Source of the DNA: Rahnella ecdela
Lineage (GTDB): Bacteria; Pseudomonadota; Gammaproteobacteria; Enterobacterales; Enterobacteriaceae
Direction: 5' to 3'
DNA length: 64,000 bases
Assembly: GCF_019049625.1 (NCBI RefSeq)
Contig: NZ_JAFMOY010000125.1
Coordinates: forward strand, 116,035 to 180,034
Each line of letters begins with the position of its first letter. The stretch's first letter is position 1. Positions 1 through 7,258 of the stretch are shown here, piece by piece. The notes below the pieces were generated by a model that searched no databases, was not told the DNA's origin, and worked only from the letters and a program-made list of their open reading frames with translations. The position numbers and the translations under genes were made by a program.

Positions 1-105
1 CTTATCGAAAACATCACGCCGGAGGGCTACGACTACCAGCGCGATGATGAAATGTCGACGTGGGGCTCTGCTGACCTGCGTTACACCCTGACTTACTTAA
101 TGTGA
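1..105 (+). CDS. Phage tail terminator protein, lambda gpU-like (3' end only)
   Basis: Only the last 34 codons are in the window; the 5' part lies upstream. The C-terminus has the pattern [18 protein letters not shown] followed by YTLTYLM, which resembles the end of lambda gpU (GYDYRRDDDAGLWSSADL). gpU caps the growing tail tube and joins the tail to the head. Its position directly before the major tail protein, with a 7-base gap, is the lambda order U-V. The assignment rests on this short C-terminal match plus synteny. Confidence 0.75.
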   Translation, partial: LIENITPEGYDYQRDDEMSTWGSADLRYTLTYLM

Positions 106-112
106 GGAATCT

Positions 113-850
113 ATGACCACACAACTCGAACCGACCAAAGGCGCGGGCACCACGCTTTGGATTTACACCGGCAGCGGCGATCCCTATGCCAATCCGTTAT
201 CGGATCAGGACTGGACGCGGCTGGCGAAAATCAAGGAGCTGACGCCGGGTGAAATGACGGCGGAATCCTACGATGACACCTATCTCGATGACGCCGACGC
301 CGACTGGAACGGCACCGCGCAGGGGGCTAAATCGTCGGGTGACACCTCCTTTACGCTGGCCTGGAAGCCGGGCGAAAGCGGCCAGCAGGATCTGGTTAAC
401 TGGTTCTACGACGGCGCGGTGCGCGGGTACAAAATCCGTTACCCCAACACTGCCGTGGACGTTTTCCGGGGCTGGATCAGCAGCCTGGGCAAAGCGGTAC
501 CGGTAAAAGAGGTGATCACCCGCACGGTGAAAATCACCAACACCGGCAAGCCGGCGCTGGCGGAGAGCAATCAGGCCGCCGCGGTTCCGGTCTCGGGCGT
601 CACCGTCACCCCGTCCGCCGCGAGCGTCGTGGTCGGGCAGAACAGCGTCATTGGCGTCACAGTCTTGCCTGACGGCGCGACCAACGGTTCTTTCAGCGCG
701 GCGTCATCTGACCCTTCCGTTGCCACCATCACCGTCTCCGGCAAAAACGTGACGGCCAAAGGCGTCAAAGCGGGCACGGCGCAAATCATCATCATGACCA
801 ATGAGGGTCAGAAAGTGGCCATCTGTAACCTGACCGTCACGGCGGCCTAA
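113..850 (+). CDS. Major tail tube protein, lambda gpV-like, with C-terminal Ig-like domain
   Basis: The 245-residue product has almost the length of lambda gpV. Residues 1 to about 150 form the tube domain (start [18 protein letters not shown]), which would polymerise into the non-contractile tail tube. Residues about 158 to 243 form a bacterial Ig-like (BIG2) domain with the usual [13 protein letters not shown] start and a [10 protein letters not shown] core. Such domains sit on the outside of siphovirus tails and are thought to touch the cell surface weakly. The start ATG has a GAGG Shine-Dalgarno that overlaps the gpU stop. Codon use and GC are high, like the neighbouring tail genes. Confidence 0.9.
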   Translation: MTTQLEPTKGAGTTLWIYTGSGDPYANPLSDQDWTRLAKIKELTPGEMTAESYDDTYLDDADADWNGTAQGAKSSGDTSFTLAWKPGESGQQDLVNWFYDGAVRGYKIRYPNTAVDVFRGWISSLGKAVPVKEVITRTVKITNTGKPALAESNQAAAVPVSGVTVTPSAASVVVGQNSVIGVTVLPDGATNGSFSAASSDPSVATITVSGKNVTAKGVKAGTAQIIIMTNEGQKVAICNLTVTAA

Positions 851-860
851 CGGAGCGAGC

Positions 861-1268
861 ATGTTTTTAAAGTCTGAACTGTTTGAGTTTAACGGGGCGA
901 AAACCACGCTGTATGAGCTCTCGGCGCTGCAGCGCGTTGAGTTGCTGCATTATCTGGCGGCGCAGGAAAAGGCCCTGCCGAAAGATGAGCCTGATGATCA
1001 GACTCTGGCGTCCGCGCTGGTCGAGCTCAATATCCGCGCCGGCGCGATGATCATTGCCATGTCGCTCTGGCACAGTGAGTCGCCAAAGCCGGATATTCAC
1101 GACCTGCAGCAGCAGGTCATGAGCACCTGGCCGGTCGAGGCCATCGGCAAAGCGGATACGCAGGTCAAAATCCTGTCCGGCATGCTGAACCCGGAGCAGG
1201 GCGAGGTCACCACGGAAGCTGCGCCCTCAGAGTCGGTCGCTGAAGAGGAGACGGCGGAAAAGCGCTAA
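861..1268 (+). CDS. Tail assembly chaperone, lambda gpG-like
   Basis: This 135-residue protein begins MFLKSELFEFNG and contains ELSALQRVE and MSLWH, all shared with lambda gpG. gpG coats the tape measure protein during tail assembly and is not part of the finished tail. The C-terminus is acidic and low in complexity (EQGEVTTEAAPSESVAEEE), as in lambda. The gene begins 10 bases after the major tail gene with a GGAG site. The downstream T gene is in the -1 frame, and the overlap suggests that a G-T fusion is made by frameshifting just before this stop codon. Confidence 0.88.
   Translation: MFLKSELFEFNGAKTTLYELSALQRVELLHYLAAQEKALPKDEPDDQTLASALVELNIRAGAMIIAMSLWHSESPKPDIHDLQQQVMSTWPVEAIGKADTQVKILSGMLNPEQGEVTTEAAPSESVAEEETAEKR
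1256..1262 (+). other. Candidate -1 ribosomal frameshift site for the G-T fusion
   Basis: The -1 frame has a stop at 1241-1243 and the zero frame stops at 1266-1268, so a G-T fusion must slip within 1244-1265. The best candidate in this gap is G-GAA-AAG at 1256-1262, slipping to GGA-AAA. Lambda uses G-GGA-AAG, so the A-site half is the same and the P-site half is imperfect. After the slip the -1 frame stays open to 1603. Confidence 0.5.
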
Positions 1269-1288
1269 CCCGTGAAAAGGGCTTTGTT

Positions 1289-1603
1289 ATGCAGCTGGCG
1301 CGCGAGTTGAGACGACCCAACTGGCGCACCATGCTTTCAAACATGTCCTCCAGCGAGCTCGAGGAGTGGCATCAGTTCTATCAGACCCATTACTTCGAAG
1401 AGGCGTTACTTGATGCCCACTTTGCCTCGCTTAGCCTCCATATTTTATCGCTGGTGTGCGGGGAAACAGAACTGACCGCGGGCCATTTTAGCCTGCTTAA
1501 ACCCAAGGTCGTGGAAGAAAATCACGAACCTGATGATGAACAACTAATGGCGATCGCAGAAAGCCTGCCAGGAGGAGTGCGCTATGGCCCAGCCAGTGGG
1601 TGA
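1289..1603 (+). CDS. Tail assembly protein T (made as G-T frameshift extension)
   Basis: From its first ATG this frame encodes 104 residues. It lies in the -1 frame relative to G, is open from 1244 and overlaps the tape measure start by 20 bases. In lambda the T domain of gpG-T recruits the tail tube protein to the chaperoned tape measure. The sequence (LARELRRPNW, WHQFYQTHYF) matches the T-domain style of lambdoid tails. The first ATG at 1289 lacks a good Shine-Dalgarno, which agrees with T being made mainly as a fusion. Independent initiation cannot be excluded. Confidence 0.75.
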   Translation: MQLARELRRPNWRTMLSNMSSSELEEWHQFYQTHYFEEALLDAHFASLSLHILSLVCGETELTAGHFSLLKPKVVEENHEPDDEQLMAIAESLPGGVRYGPASG

Positions 1604-4271
1604 TCTGGTCGTTAATCTTGACGTTGACGCCGCGAAATTCAATGAACAGCTCGGCTACGTGCGTAAGCAGTTTACCGGGCTGAGCGCCGCCGCCGTTGAG
1701 ACGTCCGCCCAGGTTCAGCAGTCCTTCTCCCGTCAGGAGCTGGTGGCAAAACGGGTGGGGATATCCGTGGGGCAATACAACAACGCCCTGCGCAACCTCC
1801 CCGCACAGTTTACCGATATCGCGACCCAGCTCGCCGGTGGGCAAAGCCCCTTCCTTATCATGCTCCAGCAGGGCGGACAGGTTAAAGACTCCTTCGGCGG
1901 CGTATCGAACCTTTTCCGGGCGATTCAGGCGGCGCTCTTTGGCGTCAGTGATTCGGCTGACAAGTCTGAAGATTCGTTATCTGAGAATGCCAATGCGCTG
2001 GCGGAGAACGCCGAAAATCTGGGGAAGGTGCGTGGCCTGCTCACGCCGGCGACCCTGGGCTTTGTGGCGCTGGCCGTTGCCGTGGTGGCCGTGGCCTATT
2101 CGTTTGTAAAGGGTCAGGGGGTGCTCAGCGAATTTAACAAATCGCTGGTGATGACCGGTGACCGCTCGGGGCAGACTGCCAACAACCTGCTGGTTATGGC
2201 CGAGGCGATTGTGCAGGGCGGTGACTCCTTTACCGCCGGTACCGCGGCGCTCAATGCGTTAGTCAAAGCGGGGGCCAATCTCGGGGAAAACTTCCTGGGC
2301 GTGGCCACCTCCATTTCGACCCTGTCCGACGCCACCGGCACCAAAGTAGAAGATTTAGCGGCGGCGTTTGGCCGCATTACCTCGGATCCGCAAAGCGGGA
2401 TGCGGGCGATGGCCGAGCAATATGGTCACGTTACCGCCCAGCAGCTGGACTACGTGAAAAGTCTGCAGGACTCCGGCAAATATACGGAGGCGCTTAACTA
2501 CGCGAACACCGCTGCCGCCGCCGGCTTCAAGGACATGGCCGGGAACATTAAAGAGAACATGGGCGCGCTGGAGACCGCGGCGGACTACGTCGGCGACTCC
2601 TTCAAATCCATGTGGAACCGCCTGCTGGATATTGGCCGGGCGGACTCGCTTCAGAAACAGCTCGCGGACGCCACGGACAGGCTGTATGAGCTGGATAAAG
2701 GGCTGAGAAACACCGCCGCACAGGGGCAGCAGCGGTTTGGTCTGGAAACGGCGCGCGATCAGGCACGCCAGATGGTCTCCTCCCTGACCGAGCAGCTTCA
2801 CGCCGAGCAGCGAAAAACCGACGAAAAACAGAAGCAGTCAAACCTTGAGCGCAGCTCGCTTCAGAATCAGCAGCACTTCCAGTCGATTTCTGACGCGGGT
2901 CAGAGCAAGGAAGAGCAAAGAACGCAGGAGTACCAGCGTCTTAATCAGTACATTGCCGAACGCCGCCGGCTTAATCAGGCGCTGAGCGACGATGAAATTG
3001 CCCAGATTAAAAAGGGTATTGAAGAGAAATATAAAGATCCGAAAACGCCCAAAGCGAAGGCGATCACCACCTCAGCGGGGGACAAGGCGACGGATAATGC
3101 GCAGGGTGAGCTGATGACCCTGCAGGCCCAGCTCAAAGTCCTGCAGCAGCACACCAGCGTGAACGACGTTATCAGCCAGCAGCGCAAAGACCTGTGGCAG
3201 ACGGAGAATCAGTATACGGTGCTGGAGCAGGCGGCCAGCACCCGCCAGCTGTCTGCGCAGGAAAAGTCCCTGCTGGCGCATAAAGAAGAAACGCTGGAGT
3301 ACAAACGGCAGCTGGCGGCGATAGGGGATAAAGTCGCGGCCCAGCAGCGTCTTAATGCGCTCTCCGATCAGGCCGATAAGTTTGCCCTGCAGCAGTCTGC
3401 AAAGCGCGCTGCGCTGGATGCTCAGGCGGATGGCGTTTCATCAAAACAGGCGGAAAGAGCCGCGACGCTGCAGCGTCTGCAGGAAAGCTATGCCTTCAAT
3501 CCTGACGCTCAGAAACGGGTATTGCAGGAGCAGCAGGCAACGTATGCGGCAGAGGACGCGCTTCGGTCGAACTGGGTGGCGGGCGCGAAGCAGGGCTGGG
3601 CCGAATACGCCGAATCTGCAACCGATGTATTCACTTCGGTGCAACAGGTGGCGCAGGCGGGATTCAACGGCCTTGCTGACAGCCTGACAAGCCTGACGAC
3701 CACCGGTAAAGCCAGCTTTAAAGAGTTTAGTGTCTCTATTTTAAAAATGATCGGTCAGGTCATCAGCCGGTTAATCGTGGCCTATACCGTCCAGACCGCG
3801 CTGGGGTGGATCAGCAGCAGCGCGTCATCTTCATCCTCAAACACATCCTTCTCATCAGGGGCCTACAGTAATTTGCAGCTGGCTTATAACGGCGGCTATA
3901 TCCGCGAGTTTGACGTGGGCGGCTACACCGGGCACGGCGGTAAGTATGAGCCCAAAGGCATCGTTCACGGCGGGGAGTTCGTTTTCACCAAGGAGGCGAC
4001 TAGCCGTTTGGGCGTGGCTAATCTTTATCGCCTGATGAAGGGCTACGCCACGGGTGGATACGTGGGATCCGGCGGGGCGGCGGGCAGGTTCGGTGCGACC
4101 GACATCAGCGTTTACGCCCCGGTGACCATCGGCGAGCAGTCTTCATCGAATGACGTCAGCAGCAGCGATACGGCAAACACCGCCAAACAGCTGCAGGGCA
4201 TTGTTCAGCAGACAATATCGGACAGGCTCAGGAAGGAAATGGCTCCCGGCGGCCTGCTGTATAAAAAATAA
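1584..4271 (+). CDS. Tail tape measure protein, lambda gpH-like
   Basis: The 895-residue protein sets tail length and is probably injected with the DNA. It starts MAQPVGDLVVNLDVDAAKF, usual for lambda-type tape measures, at an ATG with a strong AGGAGG site. A hydrophobic stretch around residues 152-176 could cross a membrane. The middle, about residues 350-690, is long, charged, glutamine-rich helix. The C-terminal 130 residues contain GGYIREFDVGGYTG and KGIVHGGEFVFTKEAT, motifs typical of the lambda tape-measure C-terminal domain. Lambda gpH has 853 residues, so the predicted tail is of lambda length or slightly longer. Confidence 0.93.
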   Translation: MAQPVGDLVVNLDVDAAKFNEQLGYVRKQFTGLSAAAVETSAQVQQSFSRQELVAKRVGISVGQYNNALRNLPAQFTDIATQLAGGQSPFLIMLQQGGQVKDSFGGVSNLFRAIQAALFGVSDSADKSEDSLSENANALAENAENLGKVRGLLTPATLGFVALAVAVVAVAYSFVKGQGVLSEFNKSLVMTGDRSGQTANNLLVMAEAIVQGGDSFTAGTAALNALVKAGANLGENFLGVATSISTLSDATGTKVEDLAAAFGRITSDPQSGMRAMAEQYGHVTAQQLDYVKSLQDSGKYTEALNYANTAAAAGFKDMAGNIKENMGALETAADYVGDSFKSMWNRLLDIGRADSLQKQLADATDRLYELDKGLRNTAAQGQQRFGLETARDQARQMVSSLTEQLHAEQRKTDEKQKQSNLERSSLQNQQHFQSISDAGQSKEEQRTQEYQRLNQYIAERRRLNQALSDDEIAQIKKGIEEKYKDPKTPKAKAITTSAGDKATDNAQGELMTLQAQLKVLQQHTSVNDVISQQRKDLWQTENQYTVLEQAASTRQLSAQEKSLLAHKEETLEYKRQLAAIGDKVAAQQRLNALSDQADKFALQQSAKRAALDAQADGVSSKQAERAATLQRLQESYAFNPDAQKRVLQEQQATYAAEDALRSNWVAGAKQGWAEYAESATDVFTSVQQVAQAGFNGLADSLTSLTTTGKASFKEFSVSILKMIGQVISRLIVAYTVQTALGWISSSASSSSSNTSFSSGAYSNLQLAYNGGYIREFDVGGYTGHGGKYEPKGIVHGGEFVFTKEATSRLGVANLYRLMKGYATGGYVGSGGAAGRFGATDISVYAPVTIGEQSSSNDVSSSDTANTAKQLQGIVQQTISDRLRKEMAPGGLLYKK

Positions 4272-4307
4272 CTCCGCATGACGCATTCTGTAATTTTGGG
4301 AGAAGTG

Positions 4308-4649
4308 ATGCCTACAGACACCTTTACCTGGCGAACGCAGAAAAGCGCCCAGGGTACTGATACGGTCAGAACGCTACAAGCGCAGTTCGGCGACGGCTAC
4401 AAGCAGGTTGCCGCCAGTGGAATAAATGCCAAAGCTGAAACGTGGAACCTGAGCTGGACGGGTAAAAAATCGGAGGCGTCGGCGATCCGTCAATTTCTTC
4501 TGAGCCACGTGATTTCATCCTTCTGGTGGACGACTCCGTGGGGAGAGCGGCTCCTCTGGCGGGTAAAGTCTGATTCGGTGTCGGTCAGCTTTCCCGCGGG
4601 AGACAAGGCGACGCTGAGTTTCACTTTCGAGCAGGCGTTTGCACCATAA
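4308..4649 (+). CDS. Minor tail protein, lambda gpM-like
   Basis: This 113-residue tail tip protein belongs to the lambda gpM family. FGDGYKQVAASGINA corresponds to lambda FGDGYSQRAPAGLNA, and the WWTTPWGE and FTFEQAF segments fit the end of the family. gpM helps connect the tail tip to the tube. The ORF could start at 4278, but the ATG at 4308 has GGGAG five bases upstream and gives a length close to the lambda protein (109), so it was chosen. The gene follows the tape measure gene, as in lambda. Confidence 0.85.
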   Translation: MPTDTFTWRTQKSAQGTDTVRTLQAQFGDGYKQVAASGINAKAETWNLSWTGKKSEASAIRQFLLSHVISSFWWTTPWGERLLWRVKSDSVSVSFPAGDKATLSFTFEQAFAP

Positions 4650-4718
4650 CCATTTTGTATTACCTTACGCTCGCTCGGTGTTAGGATAATGCCATTTGTA
4701 ACGGATGGGGATAGGGAA

Positions 4719-5057
4719 ATGAAGGCTAAAATATTATTGTTTGCCATTTTTGCGTTAGTCGGTTGTCAATCACTAAATGATACACGAGGTAATGGTGAGG
4801 AGTTGACATTTATATCAAGAAATAGCGTTGACGAAGTTTCGCAATGCATTCTTGTTAAATGGCAAAATGAAAAAGATATTTTCGGTGTTCCCTATGGTGC
4901 ATTCATTCAGCCATTTCCAGATGGAAAAACAGTCTATGTGAATGGTAATTATTTCATAGCTGATGTGACATCATCTGGGATAAATAAAACTACAGTTAAA
5001 TTATATCAACTAGTATCGAAAGATAAATGGATTAAAATTACTAATAGCTGCCTTTAA
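4719..5057 (+). CDS. Small prophage lipoprotein, probable moron
   Basis: This 112-residue protein is not recognised as a known family. The ATG at 4719 (AGGGA site) gives a signal peptide MKAKILLFAIFALVGC with lipobox LVGC, so the mature protein should be acylated at Cys16. An upstream ATG at 4689 would spoil the signal. The gene is clearly richer in A+T than the tail genes on both sides and ends with its own rho-independent terminator. That is the classic moron layout: an extra gene inserted between M and L. A possible -10 (GATAAT, 4685-4690) lies upstream but no convincing -35. A role in surface exclusion of other phages is plausible but unproven. Confidence 0.7.
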   Translation: MKAKILLFAIFALVGCQSLNDTRGNGEELTFISRNSVDEVSQCILVKWQNEKDIFGVPYGAFIQPFPDGKTVYVNGNYFIADVTSSGINKTTVKLYQLVSKDKWIKITNSCL

Positions 5058-5097
5058 TCGATGCATTTAAAAGTAAAACACTGATAAAACAACTAAG

Positions 5098-5118
5098 CCC
5101 GCTTTATGCGGGTTTTTT
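5098..5118 (+). terminator. Rho-independent terminator behind the lipoprotein moron
   Basis: CCCGC and GCGGG arms around a TTTAT loop are followed by six T. The hairpin ends the moron transcript, although the surrounding tail operon must read through it, perhaps through phage antitermination. Confidence 0.85.
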
Positions 5119-5134
5119 ATTGCCCGGAGTAAAT

Positions 5135-5872
5135 ATGAGTTTTAATCAGGATGTTCAGGCGCTGGAGCCGGGTCAACTGGTTCAGCTTATTGAAATAGAC
5201 GGTACGGAATTTGGGTTTGATACCATCCTCAGATTTCACGCGCATAACATCGATGCCAACGGCTGGAAGTCATTTGCTGCTGAAAACCTGCCTTCAATTA
5301 TCTGGCAGGGTAATGAATACGATCCGCACCCCTATGAGTTAACCGGTCTGGAGCTATCCAGCACAGGGTCGCAGCCAACGCCAACGCTTTCGGTAGGTAA
5401 CGTGGGCAACTATGTTACGGCGCTGTGTCTGCAGTACGACGACATGGTGAAAGCGAAAGTCAAAGTTCACACCACGCTGGCCAAATATCTTGATGCTGCG
5501 AACTGGACGGCGGGAAACCCTACTGCCAGCCCGATTGATGAACGCGTACAGCTTTACTATATCAACGCCAAAAAAGCCGAGACGCGCATCCAGGTAGACT
5601 TCGAGCTGTGTTCGCCGTTCGATGTTCAAAGCCTGCAGTTGCCGACCCGCCAGATAACCCCGGTGTGCACCTGGTGCATGCGTGGATGGTATCGAACGGG
5701 GACCGGCTGCGATTACAACGGCACTAACTACTTTCTGAAAGACGGCACGCCGACGAGCAATCCCGCGCTGGATGTGTGCGGCGGCCGGATGTCGGATTGC
5801 AAGTTGCGTTTGGGTACCGAAAACCCGCTACCCTTTGGCGGCTTCCCGGCGGCCAATCTGCAGGGGAAATAA
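5135..5872 (+). CDS. Minor tail protein, lambda gpL-like, cysteine cluster
   Basis: This 245-residue tail tip protein matches lambda gpL in position and layout (gpL has 232 residues). The C-terminal domain carries Cys178, Cys181, Cys192, Cys215 and Cys222 in the pattern CTWC...GTGC...DVC...DC. In lambda gpL this domain binds an iron-sulphur cluster, so a cluster is expected here. The ORF extends to 5120, but ATG 5135 has a CGGAG site five bases away and starts MSFNQDVQALEPGQLV, the usual N-terminus. gpK follows after a 2-base gap, indicating translational coupling. Confidence 0.9.
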   Translation: MSFNQDVQALEPGQLVQLIEIDGTEFGFDTILRFHAHNIDANGWKSFAAENLPSIIWQGNEYDPHPYELTGLELSSTGSQPTPTLSVGNVGNYVTALCLQYDDMVKAKVKVHTTLAKYLDAANWTAGNPTASPIDERVQLYYINAKKAETRIQVDFELCSPFDVQSLQLPTRQITPVCTWCMRGWYRTGTGCDYNGTNYFLKDGTPTSNPALDVCGGRMSDCKLRLGTENPLPFGGFPAANLQGK

Positions 5873-5874
5873 TT

Positions 5875-6594
5875 ATGCGTGAAAAACTCATCAGCGAAAT
5901 CCGCGCGCACGTGGCCGCTGAATATCCGAACGAAGCCTGCGGGCTGATCGTCGAAACCGGTACCGGACAGCGTTTTATTCCCTGTCGCAACATTGCCGAA
6001 AACATGGCTGAAACCTTCATGCTGTCGCCGGATGATTATTTGGCGGCGAACGAGATCGGGGAGGTGATTATGGTGATCCACTCACACCCCGATGTGGTGC
6101 AGCTGGTGCCGTCAGAAATGGATCGCATCCAGTGTGACCACTCCGGCGTGGAGTGGGGGATCATGTCGTGGCCGGACGGTGATTTTTGTACGCTGTCACC
6201 GCGGGGCGACCGCGAGCTTGCTGGCCGCCGCTGGGTGCTGGGCCATGCTGACTGCTGGTCGCTCATCATGGACTACTACCGTATGGAGCACGGCATTGCC
6301 GTAAATAATTACTCGGTTGACCGTGAGTGGTGGGTCGACGGGAAAGAAAATCTTTATGACGATAACTGGCTAGCGGAAGGGTTTGTAGAGGTCGATGCTA
6401 GCAGCATGCAGCCGGGCGACATGATCATGATGTGCGTACAGGCGCCGGTGACCAATCACGCGGCGATTTATCTCGGTGATAACATAATGATTCACCACAT
6501 GTTCGGCAACCTCTCTGCACGCGTTCCTTATGGCAAATATTATCGGGATCGGACGGTTCGCGTCGTCCGGCGGAAGGAGTTAGTTAATGCTTAA
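5875..6594 (+). CDS. Tail assembly protein, lambda gpK-like, JAMM plus NlpC/P60
   Basis: The 239 residues combine two hydrolase domains. Residues 1 to about 110 are a JAB/MPN metalloprotease domain with Glu20 and the HSHPDVVQLVPSEMD motif (His69, His71, Ser80, Asp83). Residues about 115-235 are an NlpC/P60 peptidoglycan peptidase with Cys127 in GHADCW and His195 in TNHAAIYLG. The family sits in the tail tip and probably helps local cell-wall opening. All expected catalytic residues are present. ATG 5875 has AGGGGAA upstream and removes a spurious N-terminal extension. The gene overlaps gpI by 8 bases. Confidence 0.92.
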   Translation: MREKLISEIRAHVAAEYPNEACGLIVETGTGQRFIPCRNIAENMAETFMLSPDDYLAANEIGEVIMVIHSHPDVVQLVPSEMDRIQCDHSGVEWGIMSWPDGDFCTLSPRGDRELAGRRWVLGHADCWSLIMDYYRMEHGIAVNNYSVDREWWVDGKENLYDDNWLAEGFVEVDASSMQPGDMIMMCVQAPVTNHAAIYLGDNIMIHHMFGNLSARVPYGKYYRDRTVRVVRRKELVNA

Positions 6595-7204
6595 GACCAT
6601 GACCCTTAAAGGTGCAATCGGAAAGAAATTCGGCAGGGTTCACCGTTTCCACGTGGCGGACATCAACGAGTTTTTGCGCGCGATGTGCTCCCAGGTGAAG
6701 GGCTTCAAAAAGTACGTTTCAAACGCCCATCTCAACGGGGTGAAGTTCGCTTTCTACAGCGGCAAAAACAACATCTCGCTTGAGGAGTTCGACATGTCCG
6801 CGGCGGCGACCGAGTACACAATGGTGCCGGTGATTGAAGGAGCGAAACAGGCAGGCATGTTGCAGATCGTGATTGGCGCTGTTGCTTTAGTGGCGGCCTT
6901 CTTTACCGCTGGCGCTTCATTCGCGGCGTTTGCCGGGATCAGTGCGGCCACGGCGACGGCAACCACCACAGCGCTGATAGGTATTGGTCTGAGTATGACC
7001 ATCGGCGGCGTGGTGCAGATGCTTACGCCACAGCCCAGTTTTAACGTCGGGGCATCGTCTGACTCCGACAATAAAGCCAACTACGCCTTCGGCGCACCGG
7101 TCAACACGGTGGCAATGGGATACCCCGTGCCGCTGCTTTACGGCCAGCGTGAAATCGGCGGCGCAATCATCAGCGCGGGGATTTTCTCCAGCGATCAGCA
7201 GTAA
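6587..7204 (+). CDS. Tail assembly protein, lambda gpI-like
   Basis: This 205-residue protein is needed for tail tip assembly in lambda-type phages. A small N-terminal domain is followed by a strongly hydrophobic glycine/alanine-rich stretch around residues 90-145 (IVIGAVALVAAFFTAG, IGIGLSMTIGG). The conserved end NTVAMGYPVPLLYGQ and GGAIISAGI is typical of gpI. The start has GGAAGGAG just upstream inside gpK. The last tail-tip gene before J, it is followed by a terminator-like hairpin. Confidence 0.9.
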   Translation: MLKTMTLKGAIGKKFGRVHRFHVADINEFLRAMCSQVKGFKKYVSNAHLNGVKFAFYSGKNNISLEEFDMSAAATEYTMVPVIEGAKQAGMLQIVIGAVALVAAFFTAGASFAAFAGISAATATATTTALIGIGLSMTIGGVVQMLTPQPSFNVGASSDSDNKANYAFGAPVNTVAMGYPVPLLYGQREIGGAIISAGIFSSDQQ

Positions 7205-7226
7205 CCGTAATACAATTTTCAATTAA

Positions 7227-7247
7227 CCCGCTCCGGCGGGTTTTTTT
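7227..7247 (+). terminator. Terminator-like hairpin between gpI and gpJ
   Basis: CCCGC and GCGGG arms with a TCCG loop are followed by seven T, only 11 bases before the gpJ start. The hairpin is nearly the same as those at 5098 and 12916. In the middle of a tail operon it should reduce J expression unless the polymerase is antiterminated. Confidence 0.7.
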
Positions 7248-7258
7248 ATGGGTGAAAT

